From: Actinomadura fibrosa
GTDB lineage: Bacteria; Actinomycetota; Actinomycetes; Streptosporangiales; Streptosporangiaceae
Direction of reading: 5' to 3'
Assembly (NCBI RefSeq): GCF_900659615.1
Contig: NZ_CAACUY010000043.1
Span: forward strand, 1-56,558
DNA length: 56,558 nucleotides
A program made the translations under genes and the position numbers. Below the pieces are notes generated by a model. That model saw nothing but the letters and a program-made list of their open reading frames with translations. It searched no databases and had not been told where the DNA came from. The stretch's first letter is position 1, and each line of letters starts with the position of its first letter. Below are positions 25,401 to 33,448 of the stretch, one piece after another.

Positions 25401-26224
25401 TAGAGGCGCACGCCGTCCACGGGACGCCCGGCCCGCGCCGGATCCTGCTGGTCGCAGCCGTGCAGCAGCCCGTGCGCGTCGTGCCATTCGGCGAGCGGAC
25501 GGAAGAACGCCTCCTCGGCCAGCTCGGCGCGCGTCAGGTGGTAGTCGCGGCGGATCGCGGCGCTCTCGTCGCCGCCGTCCTTCCAGAGGACGTCCAGGGG
25601 CAGGTCGTAGCCGCGGCGGCGGGCGAACTCGGCCGCGAACGCCGCCGACCAGGTCGGGATCGACGGCAGCTCGTCCTGGAACGACCCGACGATCACCGAG
25701 CCGAGCCGGTGGCCGAGCCGCCGCGCGAACTCGCCGTGCACCCGGTCGAGCAGCGCCGCGCACGCCTCCGCCGACAGGTAGTCGAACCCGCGCGCGGTCG
25801 CCGTCCCGTCCCGCTCCAGCCACCGCCCGGCGTACTCCGGGACGTCCCGGACGAGCCGGGCCTGGAGGTCGGCGCCGGAGAACCCGAGCTGGTCGTAGAA
25901 CCACAGCGACACCCCGAGCCCGGCGGCGTCCTCGCAGACGCCGTCGAGGAGGTCCCACCAGGCGCCGGAGAAGAACGCGGGGTCGTCGGCGTCCGATCCG
26001 AACATCGGGCCGGACGGTGCCAGGTTCAGCACGACGAGGTTGCGGACGCCGCCGTCCGCGAACCGCCCGAGCTGGTCGCGCAGCCGCCGCCGGTCGAGCC
26101 GCTCGCCGCTCCACCACCAGATCGGCGCCGGGGAGAACGCGGCGGGCGGCTCGTCCAGCACCGCCCGCAGCGGCCCCGGGACCGGCCCGGCCGGACGGGG
26201 CGCCCGCGGACGAGGCCCCCTCAT
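22490..26224 (-). CDS. GH106-like alpha-L-rhamnosidase
   Basis: This 1244-residue protein has an N-terminal region typical of GH106 and related enzymes: PIWWWSGERLDRRRLRDQLG, then WFYDQLGFSGAD, GSFQDELPSIPTW and VWIEAFHSSGWGGTLEETFD. Beta-sandwich regions follow, and the C-terminal galactose-binding-like domain (about 1085-1240) ends GPNEIEVLVCGTLAPYLDD. No clear signal peptide is present, so it is probably intracellular and acts on imported rhamnosides. Its ATG overlaps the stop of the upstream permease gene. It is longer than many GH106 enzymes, and assignment to the family is by motif only. Confidence 0.75.
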   Translation of the reverse strand: MRGPRPRAPRPAGPVPGPLRAVLDEPPAAFSPAPIWWWSGERLDRRRLRDQLGRFADGGVRNLVVLNLAPSGPMFGSDADDPAFFSGAWWDLLDGVCEDAAGLGVSLWFYDQLGFSGADLQARLVRDVPEYAGRWLERDGTATARGFDYLSAEACAALLDRVHGEFARRLGHRLGSVIVGSFQDELPSIPTWSAAFAAEFARRRGYDLPLDVLWKDGGDESAAIRRDYHLTRAELAEEAFFRPLAEWHDAHGLLHGCDQQDPARAGRPVDGVRLYADYARTHRWFGAPGSDHHGDARIHSSLAHLYGRDRVWIEAFHSSGWGGTLEETFDWLLPWLRAGATLYNPHAVYYSTKAGWWEWAPPSTDWRQPYWRHHRVFADAVARLCAALSLGRHVCDVAVLFPTATAQAGTRLDGVDASAALAQDTYRALVGDMAWFRMVPGVLDRLRVDADVVDDDSVQRGKVLNGRLEVADESYRTILLPACTVLEGETARRLIALAESGGRVIAIGPPPRHGVGDPGAGEAVARLRELLEAVPDADALVLDGERRVDAPVPALVREIDGATVVFVTAAASMASRVSVGRPDERGIDLGWLDVSYDFDPGRYLRDMPLRVRDVTGPAYLASLFGGPLRPLPTRAVGDREVEVVVPFDDGPAALLIFPGGPDEPVAPASAVAPGAPAAAGAESVIEFGPSWTMETVPTLDNAWGDFARPAGAEVPLECWKLLHKVAGDATWTEAHATFGPHGVWSRASDGRWQPAVYSDSRGIRKDTVHRTFLGPKGHVPEEFLDFGDIPAGETVIFRARLDVPTDGGFPAIGAAAAKTLRVDGVDVPLDDHGYLAIAEARIPAGEHDVELRLVPDEDVRLRAHLAVVTDTERYRRPEWMTVAGPGVPGARVTFTAPLSGTATVLQVASAAPCRVLVDGAEVGRQGGFDPYAEHAVPRVGRYDVPGGREVRVELTEGTTPPAVLVDGAAVSGPGWAAERDGAPVAVTPSRRQHGDPAALHLHRRPHPLPGASWLEDDPSPDAVLPTRLAEPDAEPRVERLRFTVPPGTTRIALDLHGELVEAHIDGRPLDPHITGDELAPSVEIALAQGLTGVRSVTLRVRTLPGHRGGAMLGGPVRFTAGPGTIGLGDWEDAGLAGFSGAVRYRRRFDLPADPVPGTATLDLGRVRGTAEVTVNGTPAGTRICAPYRFDVGPALRPGPNEIEVLVCGTLAPYLDDVSPTHFVFPGQRTSGLFGPVTLRLRENT

Positions 26225-27048
26225 CCCTTCAGCCCGCTGGCGAAGCCCTTGATCACATAGCGCTGGAGGACCAGGAACACCACGATGATCGGCAGCGCGG
26301 CGAGCACCAGCCCGGCGAACACCAGGCCGTAGTCCGACACGTACTGCCCGACGAACGCGAAGATCCGCACCGGGACCGTCTCCCGCGCCGACCCGCCGAG
26401 GTACAGCAGCGGCGTGAAGAAGTCGTTCCAGATGAACACCGCGTTGAGGATCAGCACGGTGCCGGTGATCGGCCGCAGCAGCGGGAACACCACGCGGGTG
26501 AACGCCTGGAGGTGCCCGGCCCCGTCGATCAGCGCGGCGTTGGCGTAGTCGGCGGGCAGCGCCCGGATGAACCCCGTGTAGAGGAACACCGTGAACGGCA
26601 GCTGGATGCCGGTGTAGAACACGATCATGCCCTGGTAGGTGCCGAGCAGCCCCGCCGAGTCGACCATCTTGAACAGCGGGATCATGCCGAGCTGGAACGG
26701 CAGCACGATGCCGAGCAGGAACAGCACGTACAGCCCGAACCCGAGCCGGGTGGCGCAGCGCGCCAGGAAGTACGCGGCGAACGACCCGATCGCGATGAGC
26801 ACGACGAGGCTGGCCACCGTGATCACCGTGCTGTTCAGCAGCGCCGACCCGAGCGACGCCCGCGACCAGGCGTCCGAGTAGTTGCCGAGGGTCGGCGACG
26901 TGGGCGGCGACAGCGGCGACGCGGCGAGCTGCTGCTTGTCCTTCAGCGACAACGTCACCAGCGCGTACACCGGGAACAGGAACGCCACGGCCGCGGCGAC
27001 CATCACGAGTTCCAGCAGGAACGTCCGGAGACCGTACCGGAGGCTCAC
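26221..27048 (-). CDS. ABC sugar transporter permease (MalG-like)
   Basis: This 275-residue inner-membrane permease has six predicted helices and the EAA-type cytoplasmic loop ALIDGAGHLQAFTRVVFPLL, which contacts the ATPase. The N-terminal helix is followed by the periplasmic segment typical of MalG-type subunits. GTG 27048 overlaps the stop of the other permease (GTGA). No ATPase gene is present in the operon, so a shared MsiK-like ATPase elsewhere is likely, as in streptomycetes. Confidence 0.92.
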   Translation of the reverse strand: MSLRYGLRTFLLELVMVAAAVAFLFPVYALVTLSLKDKQQLAASPLSPPTSPTLGNYSDAWSRASLGSALLNSTVITVASLVVLIAIGSFAAYFLARCATRLGFGLYVLFLLGIVLPFQLGMIPLFKMVDSAGLLGTYQGMIVFYTGIQLPFTVFLYTGFIRALPADYANAALIDGAGHLQAFTRVVFPLLRPITGTVLILNAVFIWNDFFTPLLYLGGSARETVPVRIFAFVGQYVSDYGLVFAGLVLAALPIIVVFLVLQRYVIKGFASGLKG

Positions 27049-28064
27049 GAGCCGACCTCCCGACTGCGCAGGTAGTAGACCTGGACGAGCGACACCGCCG
27101 CGACGAACAGCGCGAGCACGAGCGCGATCGCCGTGCTGTAGCCGTAGTTGCCGTACACGAACGCCTGCTTGTACAGGACGGTGGACAGCGTCTCGCTGGC
27201 GTGCCCCGGGCCGCCGCTCGTGGCGGCGTACACCTGGTCGAACAGCTTCAGCCCGCCGATCGTCGACAGCATCACGTTGATCGTCACGGACGGGGCGAGC
27301 AGCGGCCACGTCACGCTCCGGAACCGCTGCCACCGCCCGGCGCCGTCGATCATCGCGGCCTCGTGCAGCTCGGCGGGCACGCCCTCCAGCCCGGCCAGGA
27401 AGATGACCATCGAGTAGCCCGCGAACTGCCAGACCACCATCCCGGCCACCGACCACAGCGCCAGCGACGGGTCGCCCAGCCAGTCCTGCCGCAGCGAGCC
27501 GAGCCCGACCGCGCCGAGGATGCCGTTGAGGCCCGCGTCCGGCGCCGGGTTGTAGACGTACTTCCACAGGAACGCGACCATGACGGGGCTGACGACGGCG
27601 GGCGTGAAGAACACGACCCGCAGCACCGCCCGCGACTTGATGTGGGTGTGCACCCCCAGCGCGAGCAGCAGCCCGATCCCGTTCTGGACGACGACGATCG
27701 CGACCGTCAGCAGCAGCGTGTTGGTCAGCGAGCCGCGCGCGGCGTCGTCCTGCCAGAGCCGCTGGAAGTTGTCGAGCCCGTTGAACGAGCGGTCGCCGAT
27801 GCCGTTCCAGTCGGTGAAGGCGTACATGACGCCGCTGGCGCTCGGATACAGCACCACCAGCGCGTACACGAGGACGGCGGGCGCGGCGAACCACCACGGC
27901 GGCGTCAGAAATCCACCCCGCCGCCGCCGCGACCGCACCCGACCCCCGCCCGCACGGCCCCCGCTCGCGCGGGCCCCGTCCATGCCGGGCGGCCCGGGAG
28001 CAGCGCCCGACGCGGCACGCCGCCCCGCCGCCGCCCCCACCGCCCGACGCGTCGTCGAACTCAC
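27045..28064 (-). CDS. ABC sugar transporter permease (MalF-like)
   Basis: This 339-residue permease has an Arg/Gly-rich cytoplasmic N-terminal extension of about 55 residues, then six predicted helices and the EAA loop AAMIDGAGRWQRFRSVTWPLL. It starts at GTG 28064, two bases after the binding-protein stop. It forms the translocation pore with the MalG-like partner encoded just downstream. Confidence 0.92.
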   Translation of the reverse strand: MSSTTRRAVGAAAGRRAASGAAPGPPGMDGARASGGRAGGGRVRSRRRRGGFLTPPWWFAAPAVLVYALVVLYPSASGVMYAFTDWNGIGDRSFNGLDNFQRLWQDDAARGSLTNTLLLTVAIVVVQNGIGLLLALGVHTHIKSRAVLRVVFFTPAVVSPVMVAFLWKYVYNPAPDAGLNGILGAVGLGSLRQDWLGDPSLALWSVAGMVVWQFAGYSMVIFLAGLEGVPAELHEAAMIDGAGRWQRFRSVTWPLLAPSVTINVMLSTIGGLKLFDQVYAATSGGPGHASETLSTVLYKQAFVYGNYGYSTAIALVLALFVAAVSLVQVYYLRSREVGS

Positions 28065-28066
28065 CG

Positions 28067-29350
28067 CTACTTCTTCCTGTACGTTTCGTCGAGTTTGGCC
28101 AGGCCCTTCGGGATCGTGGTCTTGCCTGCGAGGAGTTCCTGCACCATGGCGAAGTGGGCGGGCTGCACCTCGGCGTTGGGCCAGGCCTGGTCCATGAACG
28201 GGACGGCCTTGCCGCCGTCCATGAACGGCAGGAACGGGTTCAGCACCGGGTCGATCTTGGACGAGGCGTCCCGGACGAGCGGGACGCAGGCGACCGCCTC
28301 GGCCCACTTGTTGATGTTCTCCTGCTTGCCCAGGAACTCGATGAAGGCCTTGGCGTCGTCGCGGTTCTTGCTGCGGGCGCTCACGCCAAGGCCCACGACG
28401 ACGCCGGCGGGGATCCACACCTGGGACGCGTCGTCCGCGCCGGGGACCGGGAACATCGCCAGGTCGTCGGGGCTGGTGGCGGCCTTGCGGAAGTCGGGCA
28501 GGACGGCCGACACCTGGATCGCCATGGCGGCCTTGCCGGTGGCGACCATGGACGTCTGCTGCTCGAACGTGGTGCCGTTGGGGTTGTCGTTGAAGAAGCC
28601 GCGCTTCTGGAGGTCGAGGTACATCTCCAGGGCCTGCGTCCAGCCGGAGTTCGCGAACGTCGCCGAACCGGCCTTCATCTGGGCGTCGAACTGCGGGTTC
28701 TTGGCGTACACGGTGGACGGCACCAGCGCGTAGGTGATCAGCTGGGTGATCCACGGGGTCTGGGCGCCCAGCGCGATGGGCACCTTGCCCTTCTTTTTGA
28801 TCTTGTCGCAGACCTGGAGGAACTCGCTCCAGGTCTTCGGCGGCTCGACGCCGGCCTCCGCGAACACCTTCTTGTTGTAGATCGCGCCGATGACGCTGGA
28901 CCCGGCCGAGTAGATGAGGGTCTTGCCGCCGAGCTGGAACGCCGGCTTGAAGTTGTCCGGGATCCGCTTCGTCCAGGCCTGGTCGCTGAGGTCGGCCAGC
29001 AGCCCGGCCTGCGCGATCTGCGCCATGCTCATCGCGCTGCCGTTGCCCGGGTAGACGACGTGCAGGTCCGGGGCGTTGCCCGCGCCGAGCTGGGTGCGCA
29101 CCGAGGTCTGCACCTGGTCGGTCGGCGCGTACGAGGTGCTGAACTTCGCCTGGGTGTAGGCCTTGGTCAGCAGGTCGAGCGGCTTCTGCTGGTCGGCGAC
29201 GCCGACCAGCCGCAGGGTGCCGCCGGAGCCGCCCGAGGACCCTCCGCAGGCCGCCAGGACGGCGGGCAGCGCGGCCGCGGCGGCCGCGCCGCCCGACAGC
29301 CGCAGGAATCCGCGGCGGCTGAGCGGCGCCCGGTCGAACGACGTTGTCAT
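28067..29350 (-). CDS. ABC sugar-binding lipoprotein (extracellular)
   Basis: This 427-residue solute-binding protein has a Tat motif (SRRGFLRLSGG) combined with a lipobox ending at Cys35 (LAACGG), so it is a membrane-anchored lipoprotein exported folded. The mature part is a bacterial extracellular solute-binding protein of family 1 type, with internal motifs such as NKKVFAEAGVEPPKTWSEF and PWITQLITYA. It captures an oligosaccharide or glycoside, presumably rhamnose-containing. A degenerate LacI-type half-site overlaps its first codons. Confidence 0.92.
   Translation of the reverse strand: MTTSFDRAPLSRRGFLRLSGGAAAAAALPAVLAACGGSSGGSGGTLRLVGVADQQKPLDLLTKAYTQAKFSTSYAPTDQVQTSVRTQLGAGNAPDLHVVYPGNGSAMSMAQIAQAGLLADLSDQAWTKRIPDNFKPAFQLGGKTLIYSAGSSVIGAIYNKKVFAEAGVEPPKTWSEFLQVCDKIKKKGKVPIALGAQTPWITQLITYALVPSTVYAKNPQFDAQMKAGSATFANSGWTQALEMYLDLQKRGFFNDNPNGTTFEQQTSMVATGKAAMAIQVSAVLPDFRKAATSPDDLAMFPVPGADDASQVWIPAGVVVGLGVSARSKNRDDAKAFIEFLGKQENINKWAEAVACVPLVRDASSKIDPVLNPFLPFMDGGKAVPFMDQAWPNAEVQPAHFAMVQELLAGKTTIPKGLAKLDETYRKK
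29337..29348. promoter_or_regulatory. Degenerate LacI-type site at the binding-protein start codon
   Basis: AACGACGTTGTC matches GACAACGTTGTC at 10 of 12 positions with a perfect right half. It ends within the start codon of the binding-protein gene. It could equally be a coding coincidence. Confidence 0.25.
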
Positions 29351-29444
29351 CTGTCCTCCTCGCGTCCATGGCGCGGCCCGCCGGGGTGGGGTCGGCGGTT
29401 TCCGGCCATGTCCGTCATGGGCCGTCCCGTCGTGGGGACGGCGG

Positions 29445-32132
29445 TCATTGAACGTCCGCCGTGAAGCGGTACTCCCCCGAAGCGATCAGGCAGCGGAGCC
29501 CGTCCGCCGCGGTGCCGGCGATCCGCACCCCGGCGGCGTCCGCCGCCGGGACCCCGCTCTCGCGCACGCTCCCGGGATCGCCGGTCGGGACGTGCACGGT
29601 CGCGGTGGCGCCGGGCGGCACCACCACGCGGAGATCGAGGCGGCCGTCCCGCCGGGCCCACTCGACGGCGACCGTCCCGCGAACGGACTCGTGGCTCGCG
29701 CGCGCCCAGGCGAGGGTGCCGAGGCGCGGCCGGACGAGCAGGTCGCGGTAGCCGGTCGAGCCGGGGGCCTGGTCGAGCCCGGCGACGCCCCGGTACAGCC
29801 ACTCGCCGACCGAGCCGAGCGCGTAGTGGTTGAACGAGTTCATCGCCGCGGCCTGGAACCCGCGCTCGGTGTAGCCGTCCCAGCGCTCCCAGATCGTGGT
29901 CGCGCCGTGCCGCAGCGGGTACAGCCAGGACGGCGGGTCGGTGCGGCGCAGCAGGGCGTGCGCGAGGTCGGCGCGGCCGTGCGCGTCCAGCACCGGGGCG
30001 ATCAGGCCGACGCCGAGGAACCCGGTGGTGACGCCGGGTCCCGCGTCCTCGACCAGTTCGGCGAGCCGGTCGGCCGCACGGGGGACGAGGTCCTCCGGGA
30101 GCAGGTCGAACGCCAGTGCCAGCAGGTAGGCGGTCTGGGTGTCGCCTTCGACGCGCCCGTCGGGAGTGACGAAGCGGTCGTTGAAGGTCTTCCGGACCTG
30201 CTCGGCGAGGTCGCCGTACCGGCGGGCGGTGTCGTGCCGCCCGAGGACCTCCGCGGACCGCGCCGTCAGCTCCGCGCTCCGGGCGAAGTAGGCGGTGGCG
30301 AGGACCTCGCGCGGCGTCGGCGCCGGGGCGAGCCAGTCGGCGAAGTGGGGCCCGACCCGGTCGCGCCACACCAGGTCGGGGTTGTGCCGGTGGACGTGGT
30401 CGACCCACGCGCACATCGCGTCGAGGTTGCGCTCCAGGAACCGCTCGTCCCCGTAGGCGCGGTACAGGTGCCAGGGCACGAGGACGCCGGCGTCGCCCCA
30501 GCCGGGGGCGCCCTCGTCCGCGACGCCGGCGAGCCGGGGCGCCACGTTGGGGAACGCGCCGTCCGGCGACTGGGCGCCGCGCACCTCGCGCAGCCAGCCG
30601 TCGAAGAACGCGGCGACGTCGGCGTTCAGGCAGGCGGTGGGCAGGAACACCTGCGCGTCGGCGAGCCAGCCGAGCCGCTCGTCGCGCTGCGGGCAGTCGG
30701 TCGGGACGCCGACGAAGTTGGACCGCTGCCCCCACGCGATCGCCGCGAAGAGCCGGTTCACGTCGGGGTCGGAGCAGGCGAACTCCCCCGCCCACGGGGT
30801 GTCGCTGTGCAGGACGACGCCGGTGACGTCGGCGGCGTCCAGGTCCTCCAGCCCGCTGACCTCGGCGTACCGGAAGCCGTGGTAGGTGAAGCGCGGCTCG
30901 AAGACCGCCTCGGGGTCGGTGCCCGCGATGAGCACGTCCGTGGCGGCGGCGGTGCGCAGGTTGGCGGTGTAGAGGCCGCCGTCCTCCTCCAGTGCCTCGG
31001 CGTGGCGGACGACGACCCGGTCGCCGGGCGTGAGGCCGCGCGCCACGAGCCTGACCCGTCCGGCGAAGTTCTGGCCGAAGTCGACGATGAAGCGGTCGCG
31101 GCCCGTCCGGGTCAACGACCGCGCCTCCAGTTCCCGGACGGCCCGCACCGGCGGCGCGACGGACGCGGTGAGCCCCGTGCGGTCCGTGCCCGCGACCCAG
31201 GCGGGCCGCCATCCCCCGGCGTCGCCCCCGGGGAGGTCCCAGCCGGGGGTCTCGCGGCGGAGGTCGTGGCACTCGCCCATCAGCAGGTCGGCGTACCGGA
31301 CGGGCGAGCGGGAGCTGAGCCAGTCGCCGCCGGTGGCGACGACCTCCGTCGTCCCGTCGGCGTGGTCGAGGTGCAGTTCGGCGAGAAGCTGCGGGAACGT
31401 CCCGTAGTGGGCGCCGGAGCGGCGCGGGTCGAAGCCGACGAAGCCGCTCCACCAGCCGTCCGCGACGGTCGCGGCGAGCACGTTCGCGCCCTGCCGCACC
31501 GACGCGGTGACGTCGTACGCCTGGTAGTCGATGCGGTCGCGGTAGTCCGTCCAGCCGGGGGCGAGCTCGGCGTCCCCCGCGCGGACCCCGTTCACCCGGA
31601 TCTCGTACAGGCCGCGCGCGGTGACGTAGAGCCGCGCCCGGACGGGGACCCGCGGCGCCTCGAACGCGCGCCGCAGCCGCACCGCGGGCTGGAGGCCGTG
31701 GTCGGTCAGGGCGAGCTCGCCCTCCTCCGGGGCGTCCACGACATCGAGGGCGGACGGGTCGTGCGTGATCCAGGCGGCCGTCCACGCGTCCGGGCGGAGC
31801 ATGCCCGTCTCGAACCAGGACCCGGCCTCGGCCGTCCCGCCGTCCGCGGCGGTGATCTCGACCGTCCAGTGGTAGCGGGTGCGGAGACGCGGCGCGGGCC
31901 CGCCGTAGACCGCGCCGGTGGCGGCCGGGTCGGCGACGGTGCCGGAGTCCCAGACCGGCGTGCCGTCGCTTGTGCGCACGCGGACCCGGTACGCGGCGGG
32001 CGCGGCGCCCCGGTGCGCGGACGCGAGCCGCCACGACAGCAGCGGCGCCGGCGCGTCCACGCCCAGCGGCTCGGCCCGGTGGTCGCAGCGGAGACCGTAC
32101 GGGGTCACCGTCGCGCTGGGGGAACCGGTCAC
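29445..32132 (-). CDS. GH78 alpha-L-rhamnosidase
   Basis: This 895-residue enzyme hydrolyses terminal alpha-L-rhamnosides. Domain order: N-terminal Fn3-like domain (about 10-125), Bac_rhamnosid_N-type jelly roll (about 165-330), a further beta domain, the (alpha/alpha)6 catalytic barrel (about 445-790) and a C-terminal beta domain. Signature motifs are VGVPTDCPQRDERLGWLADA, GWGDAGVLVPWHLYRAYGD and TTIWERWDGY. No signal peptide, so cytoplasmic. GTG 32132 follows GGAG at seven bases. It heads the operon with the importer and the GH106 enzyme; 94 bp separate it from the binding-protein gene. Confidence 0.92.
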   Translation of the reverse strand: MTGSPSATVTPYGLRCDHRAEPLGVDAPAPLLSWRLASAHRGAAPAAYRVRVRTSDGTPVWDSGTVADPAATGAVYGGPAPRLRTRYHWTVEITAADGGTAEAGSWFETGMLRPDAWTAAWITHDPSALDVVDAPEEGELALTDHGLQPAVRLRRAFEAPRVPVRARLYVTARGLYEIRVNGVRAGDAELAPGWTDYRDRIDYQAYDVTASVRQGANVLAATVADGWWSGFVGFDPRRSGAHYGTFPQLLAELHLDHADGTTEVVATGGDWLSSRSPVRYADLLMGECHDLRRETPGWDLPGGDAGGWRPAWVAGTDRTGLTASVAPPVRAVRELEARSLTRTGRDRFIVDFGQNFAGRVRLVARGLTPGDRVVVRHAEALEEDGGLYTANLRTAAATDVLIAGTDPEAVFEPRFTYHGFRYAEVSGLEDLDAADVTGVVLHSDTPWAGEFACSDPDVNRLFAAIAWGQRSNFVGVPTDCPQRDERLGWLADAQVFLPTACLNADVAAFFDGWLREVRGAQSPDGAFPNVAPRLAGVADEGAPGWGDAGVLVPWHLYRAYGDERFLERNLDAMCAWVDHVHRHNPDLVWRDRVGPHFADWLAPAPTPREVLATAYFARSAELTARSAEVLGRHDTARRYGDLAEQVRKTFNDRFVTPDGRVEGDTQTAYLLALAFDLLPEDLVPRAADRLAELVEDAGPGVTTGFLGVGLIAPVLDAHGRADLAHALLRRTDPPSWLYPLRHGATTIWERWDGYTERGFQAAAMNSFNHYALGSVGEWLYRGVAGLDQAPGSTGYRDLLVRPRLGTLAWARASHESVRGTVAVEWARRDGRLDLRVVVPPGATATVHVPTGDPGSVRESGVPAADAAGVRIAGTAADGLRCLIASGEYRFTADVQ

Positions 32133-32159
32133 GAGCCCACTCCGTTCACAATCTCCACG

Positions 32160-32179
32160 GACGACGTTGTTAAGTTAAC
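32160..32179. promoter_or_regulatory. Overlapping DeoR-like and LacI-like sites upstream of GH78
   Basis: GACGACGTTGTT (32160-32171) matches the LacI palindrome at 10 of 12 positions. It overlaps GTTAAGTTAAC (32169-32179), which on the minus strand reads GTTAACTTAAC and resembles GTTAACTGACC upstream of the deoR-type gene. It lies 28 bp before the GH78 start, a position suited to repression. Confidence 0.4.
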
Positions 32180-32307
32180 GCCGGAAAATGTGAGCAAGAG
32201 CGTAAGAGGCGGCTGATCCGGGTGTCAAGATGCTTTCGCCCAGTTCATCGGTGTGTTTCGGACATGCCCGGGCGGACGGTACCGGACGGGCGCGCGGGTG
32301 GGGCGGG

Positions 32308-33096
32308 TCAGGTGGCGGCCAGGTCGTAGGCGACCTTGTGCTCGTCGAGCTCGCGCAGGGCGCCGGGGTCGGCGCCGTCGTCGACGATGAGGCGGTCGAA
32401 CGCCGACAGCGGCGCGACGCGGTGCAGCGCCACCCGGTTCAGCTTCGAGTGGTCGAGGAGCAGGACGCCGGTGGACGCCGCGCCGAGCATGGCGCGCTTC
32501 ACCGACACGATCCGCTGCTCCTGGTGGTAGGCGTACCCGCCGGACACCGCGGACGTGGAGACGAAGCAGAGGTCCACGTTGAGCTGCTCGATCGCGTCCA
32601 CGCAGGACATGCCGAGGAACGAGTCGTGCAGCGGGTCGTAGTCGCCGCCGAGCGCCATCAGCCGGACGTCGCGCTCGTCGGCGAGCAGGTTGAGCGCCTG
32701 GAGGAAGTTCGTGACGACGGTGAGCGGCGTGATGCCGGTGAGGCGGCGGGCCAGCGCGAGCGCGGTGGTCGAGTCGTCCAGCATGACGGCCATGCCGGGT
32801 TCGACCAGCTCGGCGGCGCGGGCGGCGATGGCCTCCTTGGCGGGGCGCATCGACTTCACCCGGTAGGCGACGTTGCTCTCGAACACCCCGGACGGCTGCG
32901 CCGTGACCCCGCCGCGGTGCTTGCGGACGATGCCCTGCCGCTCCAGCTCGTCGAGGTCGCGGTGGATCGTCATCAGGCTGACGCCGAACCGCTCGGCCAG
33001 CTCGGCCGCGGTGACCGAGCCCGCGGACAGCACGACGTCGGCGATGTCCTGCCGGCGCCGCTCCGGGCCGCGGAGGCCGTCGGTCTCCCTGCTCAT
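32308..33096 (-). CDS. DeoR-family regulator of the glycoside operon
   Basis: This 262-residue protein has an N-terminal DeoR helix-turn-helix (about 15-70: VTAAELAERFGVSLMTIHRD) with the KHRGG wing, and a DeoRC sugar-phosphate-sensing domain (VMLDDSTTALALARRL, LMALGGDY, GGYAYHQEQ). ATG 33096 follows GGGAGG. It is co-directional with and 175 bp upstream of the GH78 gene. The shared GTTAACT-containing sites before both genes suggest it controls itself and the rhamnosidase operon, with a rhamnose-derived phosphate as likely effector. Confidence 0.9.
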   Translation of the reverse strand: MSRETDGLRGPERRRQDIADVVLSAGSVTAAELAERFGVSLMTIHRDLDELERQGIVRKHRGGVTAQPSGVFESNVAYRVKSMRPAKEAIAARAAELVEPGMAVMLDDSTTALALARRLTGITPLTVVTNFLQALNLLADERDVRLMALGGDYDPLHDSFLGMSCVDAIEQLNVDLCFVSTSAVSGGYAYHQEQRIVSVKRAMLGAASTGVLLLDHSKLNRVALHRVAPLSAFDRLIVDDGADPGALRELDEHKVAYDLAAT

Positions 33097-33448
33097 CCCT
33101 CGATCCTCCCGTGTCCGGTCCGCGCGGACGGCGCGTCGGCGGGCACCGGACGGCAGACAAGGTAACACAGCATGATGGTCAGTTAACATCGGAGTCAGCG
33201 AAGGAGTGCACCCGCCGGCGCGGCGTTCGCTGAGGTCAGGCGGGCAGGTGGGAGCCGTCGCCCTGGGCACCGTCGCCGCCTCGCCTTGACACCGCGATCT
33301 CCGGCATCACCATCAGATCCCCGCACTTCTTCACGTGTTTAACGATGTGAGTAACACTTAGACATGTGAATATCACGCCCTGTTTATCGACGAGTGGCCC
33401 GTTCCGATGGTTTGCTGACCGCCGGTCGATCATGGACAGGAGGTCCCC
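33097..33448. promoter_or_regulatory. Divergent control region between deoR-type and second phoD gene
   Basis: This 352-bp region holds no convincing gene. It contains GTTAACTGACC on the minus strand at 33177-33187 (candidate DeoR site) and an AT-rich patch (about 33300-33400) with GTGTT at 33335 and AACAC at 33353 as a loose 13-base-spaced dyad. The AT-rich patch probably contains the promoter of the second phoD gene. Confidence 0.4.
33177..33187 (-). promoter_or_regulatory. Candidate DeoR-type operator
   Basis: GTTAACTGACC on the minus strand lies 81 bp upstream of the deoR-type start and shares GTTAACT plus further positions with the site before the GH78 gene. A TGTTACC follows about 10 bp on, as a possible second repeat. 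Confidence 0.35.

Noticed and set aside
22463..26260. A 1265-codon plus-strand frame opposite the GH106 gene
   Set aside because: Low-complexity Arg/Val/Gly composition and no motifs; the minus strand carries recognisable glycosidase sequence.
29347..29444. Short peptide frame in the gap between GH78 and the binding-protein gene
   Set aside because: No ribosome-binding site, no conservation signal, and it is only the tail of an out-of-frame reading of GH78.
33236..33433. 65-codon minus-strand frame in the deoR-phoD gap
   Set aside because: Lies in the AT-rich promoter region, has no ribosome-binding site and does not resemble a protein family.
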